Made by a program: the position numbers and the translations under genes. From Terriglobia bacterium (GTDB lineage Bacteria > Acidobacteriota > Terriglobia > Acidiferrales > UBA7541), in contig JAIQGC010000005.1 in the NCBI GenBank assembly GCA_020072805.1, positions 35,902-99,901 on the forward strand: a DNA stretch of 64,000 nt, read 5' to 3'. The stretch's first letter is position 1; every line of letters starts with the position of its first letter. The notes beneath the pieces are model-generated. The model made no database searches and was not told the DNA's origin. It was given only the letters and a program-made list of their open reading frames with translations. Below, piece after piece: positions 36,888 through 45,802 of the stretch.

Positions 36888-38108
36888 TCACTCGCGCTCC
36901 CCCGGCTCCTGCAAGCGCAGGATGATCACCGTTCCCGCGAAGAACAGCACCGCCGTGGCCCCGAACGCCATGCGCCCGCCGAGAGCGCTCCAGAGAAATC
37001 CCACCAGTACGCTTGAGAAAAAATCCCCCGCCGCGTTCACCGCCGCCAGCGTCCCAAAGGCCATTCCGTGTTGTTCGCGCGGCACCAGTTCCGCCGCCAG
37101 CGAATCCTCCAGCGCCTCTTCGGTGCCCACATAGATTCCCGCCAGCGCGAACAGTCCCGCCAGCATCCAGAAACTGCTCATGCCCGCCGCCAGAAGAATC
37201 GCGGTGACGCCCGCCAGCGCGTAGCCCGCCGCCAGAACATGTTTGCGCAGGCGCACATGATCGCTCAGCCACCCGCTGGCGTATGCCGACCCCGCATAGA
37301 ACACGTTGTGCAGCGTATAGAGCACCACCGCCAGGCTGGCCGCCCGCGCCGCTCCGTGCCCCGCCGCCAGCTGCCGCGCCGCGTAGAGAATCAGCAGCGT
37401 ATGCGAAAAATCCCCCGCTCCGAACACTCCCACTCCCACCAGAAACCGCCGGAAGGGAACTGGCAGCGCGCGCACTCCGTGCCAGAACGATTTTTGCGAA
37501 CGCGCCCCCACCGGCCGCTCCCGCACCAGCAGCCAGAAAGCCGCCACCGCGGTCATTCCCGGCACGAGCGTCCACAGAAACACCGTGCGGTAGTTATGCC
37601 CCGTGCGCTCCAGAAGCCATAGCGCCGTCAGCGGCCCGATGATTGCTCCCGTGGTGTCCAGCAGCCGCTCGAAGCCGAACGCCCGCCCGTAGGCCTGCGG
37701 CGGGACGTCCGCGGCCAGCAGCGTCTTGCGCGCAGGCGTGCGGATGCCCCGGCCGAACCACGCCGCCGAGCGGCCAAAAAGAATGTGCACGGCATGTGTG
37801 GCGAAGGCAAAAGTCGCGGTGGCCAGCCCCGTGATCGCGTATCCCGCCACGGCCAGCGGCTTGCGGTGCTTCAGTTTGTCGGTAAAATGCCCCGCGGCGA
37901 GCTTGGTGATGCTGGAGAGACCGTCGGCTACTCCTTCGATCACTCCCAGCCACGCCGGGCCCGCTCCCACGGTTGCCAAAAACGCCGGCAGTACCGCCGT
38001 GGCGATCTCGTGGCTCCAGTCGCTGAACAGGCTGGTCAAGCCAACGCCCAGCACCGTGCGATTAAGCCAGCGCTCGTGCGGGGGATGCGGTGTCGTGGAG
38101 GAGTCCAT
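36888..38108 (-). CDS. MFS transporter
   Basis: 406 residues with about twelve hydrophobic helices. The GLTSLFSDWSHEIATAVLPAFL start and the RTPARKTLLAADVPPQAYGRAFG loop between helices are typical of a major facilitator subgroup often annotated only as MFS transporter. A probable proton-linked carrier in the inner membrane. The substrate is not visible from the sequence. It lies upstream of the kinase gene, same strand, 99 bp apart. Confidence 0.85.
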   Translation of the reverse strand: MDSSTTPHPPHERWLNRTVLGVGLTSLFSDWSHEIATAVLPAFLATVGAGPAWLGVIEGVADGLSSITKLAAGHFTDKLKHRKPLAVAGYAITGLATATFAFATHAVHILFGRSAAWFGRGIRTPARKTLLAADVPPQAYGRAFGFERLLDTTGAIIGPLTALWLLERTGHNYRTVFLWTLVPGMTAVAAFWLLVRERPVGARSQKSFWHGVRALPVPFRRFLVGVGVFGAGDFSHTLLILYAARQLAAGHGAARAASLAVVLYTLHNVFYAGSAYASGWLSDHVRLRKHVLAAGYALAGVTAILLAAGMSSFWMLAGLFALAGIYVGTEEALEDSLAAELVPREQHGMAFGTLAAVNAAGDFFSSVLVGFLWSALGGRMAFGATAVLFFAGTVIILRLQEPGERE

Positions 38109-38214
38109 GGGAGCGTCGCGCGGTTCGAGTGTAGGGGGAAAAGTTAAAAGTTCAAAGTTGAAAGTTGCAAGGCGGAAAAAACCGAAACGCGCGAGCAGGC
38201 CGCGCTCCGGCGCG

Positions 38215-38565
38215 CTACTTTTTCTTCGCCGCGCGATAGAGAATCACGCGCACCTTCTCCAGCGTGATCAGTCCGCCCTCGACCATCTCGTCCAGCCGCG
38301 GCAGGATCCCCTCGATGCGTTCCTGCGTCTCCACCACCTCGACGATGATGGGGAGATCCTGCGAAAGCCGCAGCAGCTTGTCCGTGTGGTAGATGCTGGA
38401 CCCACCGTAGCCCGCCACTCCCCGCAGCACCGTAGCTCCCGAAAATCCCTCCTTGCGCAGCAGTTCCACGATGGCTTCGTGCAGCGGCCGCCCGTGCCAC
38501 TTGTCGGACTCCCCGATGTGTATGCGCATCAGCGTCCGCTCGCCCTCGAATTTTTCGTGTCCCAT
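38215..38565 (-). CDS. DUF190 domain protein, CrcB-associated
   Basis: 116 residues. Matches the DUF190 family: RIHIGESDKWHGRPLHEAIVELL, GATVLRGVAGYG, and LPIIVEVVETQERIE, a ferredoxin-like regulatory fold. DUF190 genes are commonly linked to crcB. Here crcB ends just upstream (38574, 8 bp gap), with AGGAG before ATG 38565, so they are in one unit. It may modulate the fluoride channel; this is inference from linkage. Confidence 0.85.
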   Translation of the reverse strand: MGHEKFEGERTLMRIHIGESDKWHGRPLHEAIVELLRKEGFSGATVLRGVAGYGGSSIYHTDKLLRLSQDLPIIVEVVETQERIEGILPRLDEMVEGGLITLEKVRVILYRAAKKK

Positions 38566-38573
38566 GCCCGCTC

Positions 38574-38957
38574 CTAGAAGCGATTCGCCAGCCGGATTCC
38601 CGCTACCGACAGAAACAGCCCGGCCACCACGCTGGCTCCCACGTAAGCCGCCGCGCGCAGCCATTCTCCGTCTTCCATCATCTTGGCTGTTTCCCAGCCG
38701 AAACTCGAAAACGTCGTGTACCCGCCGAAAAACCCGATGGCCATCGCTGCGCGCCATTCCGGTGCGACGATGATCCGGTTCAGCGTCAGTTGCCCCAGCA
38801 GCCCCAGGAAAAAACAGCCGCTCAGGTTCACCGCCAGCGTTCCGTAGGGAAACGTTCCCCCGCTGCGATGCTGCACGAGCCCCTGCAAGCCGTATCTCGC
38901 CACGGTCCCCAGCGCTCCAAACAATGCGATTAGTGCGATGCGCACATCGGCTCCCAT
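38574..38957 (-). CDS. crcB: Fluoride channel CrcB/Fluc
   Basis: 127 residues, four membrane helices. ALGTVARYGLQG, YGTLAVNLSGCFFLG and GFFGGYTTFSSFGWE are the three CrcB signature motifs, including the Phe residues lining the pore. Exports fluoride as a dual-topology dimer. No fluoride riboswitch consensus was seen upstream. Co-transcribed with the DUF190 gene. Confidence 0.93.
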   Translation of the reverse strand: MGADVRIALIALFGALGTVARYGLQGLVQHRSGGTFPYGTLAVNLSGCFFLGLLGQLTLNRIIVAPEWRAAMAIGFFGGYTTFSSFGWETAKMMEDGEWLRAAAYVGASVVAGLFLSVAGIRLANRF

Positions 38958-39039
38958 TCAGCCTCTCCGGCGAACTTCCCGCCCGGCAAAAGTTCTTTCG
39001 GAGAGAAAGTGTAGCCCCGCCCTCCGGGGCGTGCAACCT

Positions 39040-39432
39040 TCACTGTCCCGGATGCTTATGCTGTTCCGCCGCGCCGTCCTTTGGCGCCGCTCCGGGCGCC
39101 GGAGAAACCGCGGGTGGATTCTTCCCGGTTTTTTGCACCAGCACGATTTTCTCGAGATGGCTCTTGCCCTCGGCCACCACCAGGTCCGCGCTAATCTTGT
39201 CGCCCGCTCCCAGCTTCTCGATCTCCTTCGCGTCGGCCACCTGGTAGCTCATGGTCATCGCCGGCATCAGCCCCGGAATTTCTTCGCCGTTCAGCGTGAT
39301 CATTTTTGCCGCCACATCCACCGAAATCACTTCCCCCGATATCGCGTAATGCTTTGCCGGCGCCGCGGAGCAGGCGCCCAGAAAAAAGAGCGCTCCCGTT
39401 GTTGCCAGCAGTGCTGCAAGCGCATGTCTCAT
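39040..39432 (-). CDS. CusF-like copper-binding lipoprotein
   Basis: 130 residues. A lipoprotein signal ends at LGAC. The small OB-like domain has the GEEIPGLMPAMTMSYQV segment, matching the Met/His/Trp metal-site region of CusF-type periplasmic copper proteins. The C-terminus is His-rich (EQHKHPGQ). ATG 39432 follows AAGGAGAAGGTGAAC. It lies 26 bp after the TonB receptor stop, on the same strand, and belongs to a likely copper-handling cluster. Confidence 0.82.
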   Translation of the reverse strand: MRHALAALLATTGALFFLGACSAAPAKHYAISGEVISVDVAAKMITLNGEEIPGLMPAMTMSYQVADAKEIEKLGAGDKISADLVVAEGKSHLEKIVLVQKTGKNPPAVSPAPGAAPKDGAAEQHKHPGQ

Positions 39433-39458
39433 GTTCACCTTCTCCTTTGGCCCTGGCT

Positions 39459-41681
39459 TCAATAGTGGAAACGATAGCGCACTTGCGCGAAGATTTCCCG
39501 CGGATTCAGGGTATGCGTTCCCCCGAAAGTCTGGCTGTTATCCAGCAGCACCCGCCGGTTGGCTGCGTTCATCGCGCTCACGGAAACCGAAAAATGCTCC
39601 CCGAACTCTTTTCCCACCGACACGTCGAACGTCGTGTGTCCCGCCAGATGCTCTGGCGGGGCATTTCCGTTGGCGAAGCCCGATCCATAATACACATCCA
39701 GCGACGCATAGCTCCGCTTCGGCAGATCCACGCGGCCTCCGGCGTGCAGCGTGTTGCGCTGGTCATGGTCCAGCAGAAAGGCGCCGCCCGGCGGCGAAAA
39801 GTCCGTCAGTCCTCCGCTGATTCCCCCGCTCCCCGTGGCCACCTGATTCGAATACGTCAGATAAATCTGCCCCTGCTTGCGCAGGCGCGGCGAACGCAGC
39901 GTCAATTCCCATCCGCGCACCAGCGCTCCATTGATGGTAATCGGGAAGCACACCCCGGAGCCCTGCAGGCAGTTGTGGTCGAAGAAATTGCGCGCCCGCG
40001 TGCGGAACGTGTCCGCGTCCGCCGTCCACCCGCGCAGCGGAATCGTCACGCCGAACTGGTGCTCCTCGTCGCGCTCCCCATGCAGCGGGATAAACGCCAG
40101 GTTCTGGCTGGTGACGAATTGCAACAGCGGTCCCGAAGCCGTCAGCAGCGGGGGCGCCTGGTAAAAGCGGCCGTAAAACCCCCGCAGCGTCCATTTCAGT
40201 TTTGGAATGCGCACCGCCGCGCCCAATCGCGGGCTTGTCGCGTTCTCCGCCACGCCGCCGGAAAAATGCGTCTGGCGCACACCGCCGCTCAGCGTCAGCC
40301 ACGATGCCGCGCGCAACTCCTCTTCCGCAAACAGCGCCAGCATCCCTCCGGAAATCGCTTCCCGGTCGGGAAAGCCGGAAAAACTCTGCTGACTGGCCGC
40401 GAGGTCGAAGAGTTGATCGTCCTGCTGCGCAAATCCGTAAAGCCCCGCGCGTGCATTGTGACGGCCCTGCACATAGGCCATCGTCGCCTGCCCTCCTTCG
40501 TATTTCGAACGGCGATCGTCCGTCGCCGCGATCGGAATATCTCCGGGACTGCTTTCGTAGGCGGCCCGGTTGAAATGGTCAAACGGAGAAACCGTCAGCA
40601 TCAGCCCGGGGTTAAACGTATGCACCCACGAAAACGCCGCATATGCGTCACTCTCCCGGTTGGCATCCCGCTGCACCTGATTCGCGCTGTTGTCCGGATT
40701 CGCCGGATCAAACGGCACCTGATAGAAGTCGCGCCGCAGTTGCGCCACCAGGCGCAGTTGATTCCGCGCGTCCACGTTGTAGATCAGCGACGCGAACCCT
40801 CCCGCGCCGTTGGTGCGGTCGTGCAGCACCGCCGCGGTCGGCGTCTCCAGCCCCAGATCGCTGCGGCTCCCGCTGACGCTCGCGTAATACGCGAAGCGGT
40901 TGCCGTGCCCGCCGAGGTTAAGCTGATCGTCCGTCTGCAGGAAATTTCCGAAACTGGCCACGATCTCCGCTTCGTTGTTCCGTTCGAATCCCGTCCGCGG
41001 CGCCACGTTGAATACTCCGTACGTCCGGTCGCCGAAATCCGCCGCATAGCTCCCGCGCTGTATTTCCACCGTATCAATGTCCTTGGGATCGATTTGCGGG
41101 CCCAGATTGCCCGCGATATTCGTGTTGGGAATGGGCACGCCGTCGATCAGCCAGCTCACCTGATGCCCGCCGCGCACGTGCAGTTGGTCGTGCGTCAGAT
41201 AAGCTCCCGGCACATTGTTGGTAATCAGAGCCAGGCTGTTGCTGCGCGCGGCCCCCGGCGTTTCCCGGATCTCCTCGCGGTTCACCAGATTTGTCGGTGT
41301 CACCGATTCCGTCTGCGCCGGCGCTCCTTCCGCCGTCACCGTGACCGACTGGACCTGCGTCGCCAGCTGCAGCTCGAAGTGCAGAATCGGCGCCGTCCCC
41401 GAAAGCACCGTCACCGCCTGCTCCGCCGCGGCCAGCCCCGCTTTGCTGGCGCTCACCGTATATTCCCCCAGGGGCACGGCGTCAAAATGAAACTCTCCAT
41501 CCACATCCGTCTGGGCTGTCTGCGTGTAGCTGGAAGCCCTGGCCTTCAGCACCACGGTCATCTCCGCCACCGGGCGATGCTGCGGATCATGAACGATCCC
41601 GCGTACCGTGCCAAACACCGTCGCGTGCGCCGCCCAGCCAAAAAACAATAAAACGCAGCTCAACTGCAAAATCCGCGGCAT
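39459..41681 (-). CDS. TonB-dependent receptor with carboxypeptidase-regulatory-like N-domain
   Basis: 740 residues. A signal peptide (MPRILQLSCVLLFFGWAAHA) is followed by an Ig-like carboxypeptidase-regulatory domain (GTVRGIVHDPQHRPVAEM, about 25-105), a plug domain (INGVPI-like LIDGVPIPNTNI, QRGSYAADFGDRTYGV) and a beta barrel ending in an aromatic residue (VRYRFHY). Imports a substrate across the outer membrane using TonB energy. The CusF-like and Cys/His-rich neighbours suggest a metal, probably copper; this is inference. ATG 41681 gives the signal peptide. Confidence 0.9.
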   Translation of the reverse strand: MPRILQLSCVLLFFGWAAHATVFGTVRGIVHDPQHRPVAEMTVVLKARASSYTQTAQTDVDGEFHFDAVPLGEYTVSASKAGLAAAEQAVTVLSGTAPILHFELQLATQVQSVTVTAEGAPAQTESVTPTNLVNREEIRETPGAARSNSLALITNNVPGAYLTHDQLHVRGGHQVSWLIDGVPIPNTNIAGNLGPQIDPKDIDTVEIQRGSYAADFGDRTYGVFNVAPRTGFERNNEAEIVASFGNFLQTDDQLNLGGHGNRFAYYASVSGSRSDLGLETPTAAVLHDRTNGAGGFASLIYNVDARNQLRLVAQLRRDFYQVPFDPANPDNSANQVQRDANRESDAYAAFSWVHTFNPGLMLTVSPFDHFNRAAYESSPGDIPIAATDDRRSKYEGGQATMAYVQGRHNARAGLYGFAQQDDQLFDLAASQQSFSGFPDREAISGGMLALFAEEELRAASWLTLSGGVRQTHFSGGVAENATSPRLGAAVRIPKLKWTLRGFYGRFYQAPPLLTASGPLLQFVTSQNLAFIPLHGERDEEHQFGVTIPLRGWTADADTFRTRARNFFDHNCLQGSGVCFPITINGALVRGWELTLRSPRLRKQGQIYLTYSNQVATGSGGISGGLTDFSPPGGAFLLDHDQRNTLHAGGRVDLPKRSYASLDVYYGSGFANGNAPPEHLAGHTTFDVSVGKEFGEHFSVSVSAMNAANRRVLLDNSQTFGGTHTLNPREIFAQVRYRFHY

Positions 41682-41750
41682 GAACTTTTCTTTTCTCAAT
41701 GGAATGTGCCCCCGGCGGCGATTTAGCCGCGGTTCGCGTGGTTTTTGTGG

Positions 41751-41778
41751 GTAGGGGCACGGCATGCCGTGCCCCTAC
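41751..41778. repeat. Perfect 28 bp palindrome
   Basis: GTAGGGGCACGGCA is followed directly by its own reverse complement, with no spacer. It lies between the TonB receptor start and the Cys/His-rich gene stop, so a leftward transcript would carry a long perfect hairpin there. Confidence 0.9.
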
Positions 41779-41834
41779 TCGCTTTCCGCAATGGAAATCG
41801 CGCTCTTGCGCATCCGTCCCGTGAGTATTTCGGC

Positions 41835-42254
41835 TTAAAGGGCTGCGGCAATGTATCGAGGCGGCGGGGAACTGGGCGCAATCGCCCGGGGAATCTCGCG
41901 GGCCTTCAAATCCAGGATGAATTCGCCGGGGTCGGACAGCGGAAGACCAGGCGCCGGCGGAGGAAGCAGAAACGCCAGCGGCGCTCCCACCAATCGCTCC
42001 GGACTCTGGCAGCAGTCCATCGTGCAGGCGGCCATCTCCGCCAGTTCACGGTCGCAATTCGCCGCGGAACCCGGCCTGGCCGGAGGTTTCGAATGATGCT
42101 GCCCGCTCACCGGACAGTGTCCCGCCGCACAGCAGCTCTCTCCACTCTGCCCGGAAAGCGCAGCCGCGGCCCAGGGCGCATGCAGCAGCACCACCGCAAG
42201 CAGGCAAATACCGGCCTGCAGGGTAGTGCTCCGATGGGAATTCCTCGTCTTCAT
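41835..42254 (-). CDS. Exported Cys/His-rich hypothetical protein
   Basis: 139 residues. The signal region (LQAGICLLAVVLLHAPWAAA) is followed by a metal-binding-like stretch (CCAAGHC, GQHHSKPP, AACTMDCC). The second half is Pro-rich and low in cysteine. The track shows only a 1100-residue read-through from 45137; the true start is ATG 42254 with AGAGG upstream. First gene of the leftward set with the TonB receptor and CusF-like lipoprotein, fitting a copper-sensing or sequestering role, which is inference. Confidence 0.65.
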   Translation of the reverse strand: MKTRNSHRSTTLQAGICLLAVVLLHAPWAAAALSGQSGESCCAAGHCPVSGQHHSKPPARPGSAANCDRELAEMAACTMDCCQSPERLVGAPLAFLLPPPAPGLPLSDPGEFILDLKAREIPRAIAPSSPPPRYIAAAL

Positions 42255-42383
42255 CCGGCCTCTTTCTTCTCCGCCTATCATACGATAGATGGCAGGGAAG
42301 CCATGGCGCCATTCGCCGCGCGCCGCCATATTGGCCTGTTCTCCCCGCTTGACTCGCCGCGCAAGGAGTCGCAAACTCGTCTC

Positions 42384-42788
42384 ATGCCCGAAACCTTTCT
42401 GACTTTCGACTTCGCCACGGGCGAAGAAACGGCCCAACAGGCCCGCCACAAGCTGGAAACCTGGAAGCAGGCCTTCCGCCTCGATAAAAAACTGCGTTTC
42501 GCTTTCGACCGCGGCGAGCCCCTGGCCGAACCCGCTGCCGCTCCCGCCGCCTCCAAAGGCAAGCCCAAAAAGGAAGAAAAAGCGCCCGCGAGCGGCCCGG
42601 TTAAACTCCTCGTGCGCCTCTATTTTTCCGATCACGAGAAAATGACCGGCCAGCGCTGGATCCAGCGCATCCCCCAGGAAGAACCTTTCAAGGCCGCCTC
42701 GCCCCAGGTCATCCCCGCGGGCGCTCCCGAATTTGCCGCCACGCAGCAACGCTTTGAAGCCCTGGCCACGGACAGGCCAAAATGGTAG
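42384..42788 (+). CDS. Hypothetical protein, about 134 residues
   Basis: No family was recognised. N-terminus PETFLTFDFATGEETAQQARHKLETWKQAFRLDKKL, an Ala/Lys-rich linker, then VKLLVRLYFSDHEKMTGQRWIQRIP. Cytoplasmic, mixed alpha/beta character. ATG 42384 is chosen because sequence before it is non-coding. Divergent from the Cys/His-rich gene and 117 bp before the E1 gene. Confidence 0.65.
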   Translation: MPETFLTFDFATGEETAQQARHKLETWKQAFRLDKKLRFAFDRGEPLAEPAAAPAASKGKPKKEEKAPASGPVKLLVRLYFSDHEKMTGQRWIQRIPQEEPFKAASPQVIPAGAPEFAATQQRFEALATDRPKW

Positions 42789-42838
42789 ATACGGCACGGA
42801 GGTTTTCCTGGGGGTTCTATCCGGCCCTCGAAGCCCGG

Positions 42839-42844
42839 TATAAT
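42839..42844 (+). promoter_or_regulatory. TATAAT -10 box for the E1 gene
   Basis: A perfect TATAAT lies 62 bp before ATG 42906. The -35 region at about 42816 is weak. It is the best promoter candidate for the 2-oxoacid dehydrogenase gene. Confidence 0.5.
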
Positions 42845-42905
42845 ACACTTTCCTAGGCAGGCATCCCGGTTCCCGCGGCAATCTTTCCCTACGAGGGCAG
42901 AGCGA

Positions 42906-45062
42906 ATGGCGGTTCAGACGCGCATTAAAATAGCCAGGCAGGACGCTCCCAAGCTCGGCGGCCTGGACCACGAAACCCTGCTGCGTCTCTACCGCACCAT
43001 GTATCAGTCCCGGCGCATTGATGACCGGGAAATCCAGCTCAAGCGCCAGAACAAGACCTTTTTCCAAATCTCCAGCGCCGGCCATGAAGCCGTCACCGCG
43101 GCTATGGGGCTTCTTCTGCGTTCCGGCGAGGACTGGATCTATTCCTACTATCGCGACCGCGCTCTCTGCCTCATGCTCGGCGTCTCTCCTCTCGATATGC
43201 TCCTGCAGGCCGTGGGCGCCAAGGACGATCCCGCTTCCGGCGGCCGCCAGATGCCCTCCCACTGGGGCCATCCCCGCTTCAATATCGTCAGCCGCTCTTC
43301 CTGCACCGGAACCCAGTTCCTCCAGGCCGTGGGCTCCGCCGAAGCCACGCTCTATTACGACCAGTTTCCCAAGGCCCTCGCCCGCGCCTCTTCTTCTCCC
43401 GGCGGTGAACTGGCCCGCCATGCGCACGGCGAGATCGTCTATGTCTCCTCCGGCGACGGCGCCACCAGCGAAGGCGAATTCTGGGAATCCCTGAACGCAG
43501 CCTGCATGAAGAAACTTCCGCTGCTCTACCTCATCGAGGACAACGGCTACGCCATTTCCGTTCCCATCGAGGCCCAGACCGCCGGCGGCAGCATCTCCAA
43601 ACTCGTCCAGGGCTTCCCCGGCCTGCACGTCGCCGAATGCGACGGCACCGACCCCCTGGTAAGCTATGCCGTCTGCAAACAGGCCGTCGAATATTGCCGC
43701 GAACGCCGCGGCCCCGCCCTGGTTCACGCCCACGTGGCTCGCTGCTATTCCCATTCGCTCTCCGACGACGATAAGCTGTACCGCACGCCCGCCGAGCGCG
43801 AAGCGGAATCCCGCCGCGACCCGCTCTCCAAGTTCGCGCTTTTCCTCGTCCGCAACAATGTCCTGGACGAAAAAGCGCTGCAAGCCCTTGAAACCGAAGT
43901 GGACCATGAAATCCGCGAAGCCGCCGACCACGCCCTGGCCGCCGAATTCCCCCCTTCCGGCTCCTACCGCCTCCACGTCTATTCCCGCGATGTGGACCCC
44001 ACAGCGAATTCCTTCGACTCCGCTCCGCGCCTCCACGGTCCCGCCAAGACCATGGTGGAAATGGTCGCCGCCACTCTCGCCGATGAAATGGCCCGCGACG
44101 AACGCATCATCGTCTTTGGCGAGGACGTCGCCGACTGCAGCCGCGAAGATTCCCTGAAAGAAGTAAAGGGAAAAGGCGGCGTTTTCAAAGCCACTGCCGG
44201 TCTGCAGCGCAAATACGGCCACGACCGCGTCTTCAATTCTCCTCTTGCCGAAGCCGCCATCGTCGGCCGCGCCATCGGCATGGCCACCCGCGGCCTCAAG
44301 CCCGTCGCCGAAATCCAGTTCTTCGATTACATCTGGCCCGCCATGATGCAGATCCGCGACGAACTCTGCGTCATGCGCTGGCGTTCCAACGGCGCCTTCA
44401 AGGCTCCCGCGGTTCTCCGCGTGCCCATCGGCGGCTACCTCACCGGCGGCGCCATCTATCACAGCCAGTGCGGCGAAGTCCTCTTCACGCACACGCCCGG
44501 CCTGCGCGTGGTCATGCCCTCCACTGCTCTGGACGTTTGCGGCCTGCTGCGCACCGCCGTGCGCTGCGACGATCCCGTCATGTTCCTCGAACACAAACAT
44601 CTTTACCGCCAGCCCTATAACCGCTCCGAATATCCCGGCCCCGATTTCACCATCCCCTTCGGCAAGGCCCGCATGGTCCGCCAGGGCTCCGCCGTCACCA
44701 TCCTCACCTATGGCGCTGTCGTGCACCGCGCCGAAGTCGCTGCCGCCCAGTTGGAAAGAGAAGGCATCTCCGTCGAGATCCTCGACCTGCGCTCCCTCGC
44801 TCCCTACGATTGGGAGGCCATTGCCACTTCCGTCCGCAAAACCGCCCGCGTCATCGTCGCCCACGAGGACATGCTTTCCTGGGGCTATGGCGCGGAAATC
44901 GCCGCCCGCATTGCCGATGAACTCTTTGCCGACCTGGACGCCCCGGTCAAGCGCATCGCCGCCGCCGACACTTTCTGCGCCTACCAGCCCAAGGTCGAAG
45001 ACGAAATCCTTCCCCAGACGCATACGATCGTGACCGCGGTGAAGGAACTTCTGCGCTACTAG
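42906..45062 (+). CDS. Fused 2-oxoacid dehydrogenase E1 alpha-beta subunit
   Basis: 718 residues. A fusion of the two E1 chains of a branched-chain or pyruvate-type 2-oxoacid dehydrogenase complex. Residues 1-380 are E1 alpha, with the thiamine diphosphate/Mg motif [36 protein letters not shown]. Residues about 385-718 are E1 beta, with [13 protein letters not shown], the [14 protein letters not shown] helix and [11 protein letters not shown]. It decarboxylates the oxoacid and passes the acyl group to lipoyl-E2; no E2 or E3 is nearby. Codons are strongly C-ending. Whether it prefers branched-chain oxoacids is not settled by sequence alone. Confidence 0.9.
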   Translation: MAVQTRIKIARQDAPKLGGLDHETLLRLYRTMYQSRRIDDREIQLKRQNKTFFQISSAGHEAVTAAMGLLLRSGEDWIYSYYRDRALCLMLGVSPLDMLLQAVGAKDDPASGGRQMPSHWGHPRFNIVSRSSCTGTQFLQAVGSAEATLYYDQFPKALARASSSPGGELARHAHGEIVYVSSGDGATSEGEFWESLNAACMKKLPLLYLIEDNGYAISVPIEAQTAGGSISKLVQGFPGLHVAECDGTDPLVSYAVCKQAVEYCRERRGPALVHAHVARCYSHSLSDDDKLYRTPAEREAESRRDPLSKFALFLVRNNVLDEKALQALETEVDHEIREAADHALAAEFPPSGSYRLHVYSRDVDPTANSFDSAPRLHGPAKTMVEMVAATLADEMARDERIIVFGEDVADCSREDSLKEVKGKGGVFKATAGLQRKYGHDRVFNSPLAEAAIVGRAIGMATRGLKPVAEIQFFDYIWPAMMQIRDELCVMRWRSNGAFKAPAVLRVPIGGYLTGGAIYHSQCGEVLFTHTPGLRVVMPSTALDVCGLLRTAVRCDDPVMFLEHKHLYRQPYNRSEYPGPDFTIPFGKARMVRQGSAVTILTYGAVVHRAEVAAAQLEREGISVEILDLRSLAPYDWEAIATSVRKTARVIVAHEDMLSWGYGAEIAARIADELFADLDAPVKRIAAADTFCAYQPKVEDEILPQTHTIVTAVKELLRY

Positions 45063-45135
45063 CAGGGAATTCAGGGAACTTTCTCCGCCCCGCCCTCGTA
45101 TATTCAATAGGTGTTGTTCCCGTGGAGGTGCGCAC

Positions 45136-45657
45136 ATGCTTTGCCCATCCTGCCAGAAGGAAATCCTGCAAGATTCCCGATTCTGCTATTTCTGCGGCGC
45201 CGCCCAGTCCGCCGCCTCCTCTCCCGCTGCTCCGCCGTCCGGCGCAAAAGTCCTGCTCCGCTCCGTCTCCGACAGGAAAATCGGCGGCGTCTGCGCCGGC
45301 CTCGCCGACTACCTCGATCTCGACGTTTCCCTCGTCCGCATCTTGTGGGTTTTGCTCGCCTTTGCGGGCGCCGGAATTCTCGCCTACCTGATCTGCTGGA
45401 TCGTCATTCCCGAGGCTCCCGCCGCCACGCCACCCGGCCCGCAAAAACGCCTCCAGCGCTCGGTCAGCGACGCCAAGCTCGGCGGCGTCTGCGCCGGCGT
45501 GGCCTCCTATTTCGGCCTCGACGTCACCCTGGTCCGCGTCGTCTGGCTCGTTCTGGCTCTCACCGGCACCGGCATCCTCGCCTACATCGTCTGCTGGATC
45601 GTCATGCCGGAAGCCCCTTTCGCTCATCCTTCTCCCAGCGGCGCCGCCACGGCTTGA
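45136..45657 (+). CDS. Double PspC-domain membrane protein with zinc ribbon
   Basis: 173 residues. N-terminal zinc ribbon (CPSCQKE and CYFCG). Two near-identical PspC units follow: [21 protein letters not shown]... and [21 protein letters not shown]..., each ending in a hydrophobic helix and CWIVxPEAP. PspC proteins sit in the inner membrane and are linked to envelope stress in phage-shock systems. The second unit appears to be an internal duplication of the first. Confidence 0.88.
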   Translation: MLCPSCQKEILQDSRFCYFCGAAQSAASSPAAPPSGAKVLLRSVSDRKIGGVCAGLADYLDLDVSLVRILWVLLAFAGAGILAYLICWIVIPEAPAATPPGPQKRLQRSVSDAKLGGVCAGVASYFGLDVTLVRVVWLVLALTGTGILAYIVCWIVMPEAPFAHPSPSGAATA

Positions 45658-45751
45658 AGCTCTGCCCGCCCGCGGGTAGCCCAACCCCTTCCTTTTTGTT
45701 ATTCTGTAAAAAATCGATAAAGCGGAGGGTGTCTCCGCGGGCAACTTGAGC

Positions 45752-45771
45752 TATAATAGTAAATCGATTTA
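45752..45771 (+). promoter_or_regulatory. Promoter -10 with adjacent ATCGAT palindrome before phosphofructokinase
   Basis: TATAAT at 45752-45757 is followed by the perfect 12 bp palindrome TAAATCGATTTA at 45760-45771. A second AAATCGAT lies at 45711-45718, about 50 bp upstream. The start codon is at 45803. The palindrome covers the likely transcription start, a position where a repressor would block initiation. Confidence 0.5.
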
Positions 45772-45802
45772 GTTAAGATACCCGTTCCATGAAGGACCGT
45801 CC

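Noticed and set aside
38958-39039. Fluoride riboswitch before crcB
   Set aside because: The upstream sequence does not match the crcB riboswitch consensus as far as can be read.
42255-45137. 1100-residue minus ORF (41835-45137)
   Set aside because: Only the last 139 codons (41835-42254) are a real gene; the rest is antisense to the E1 gene.
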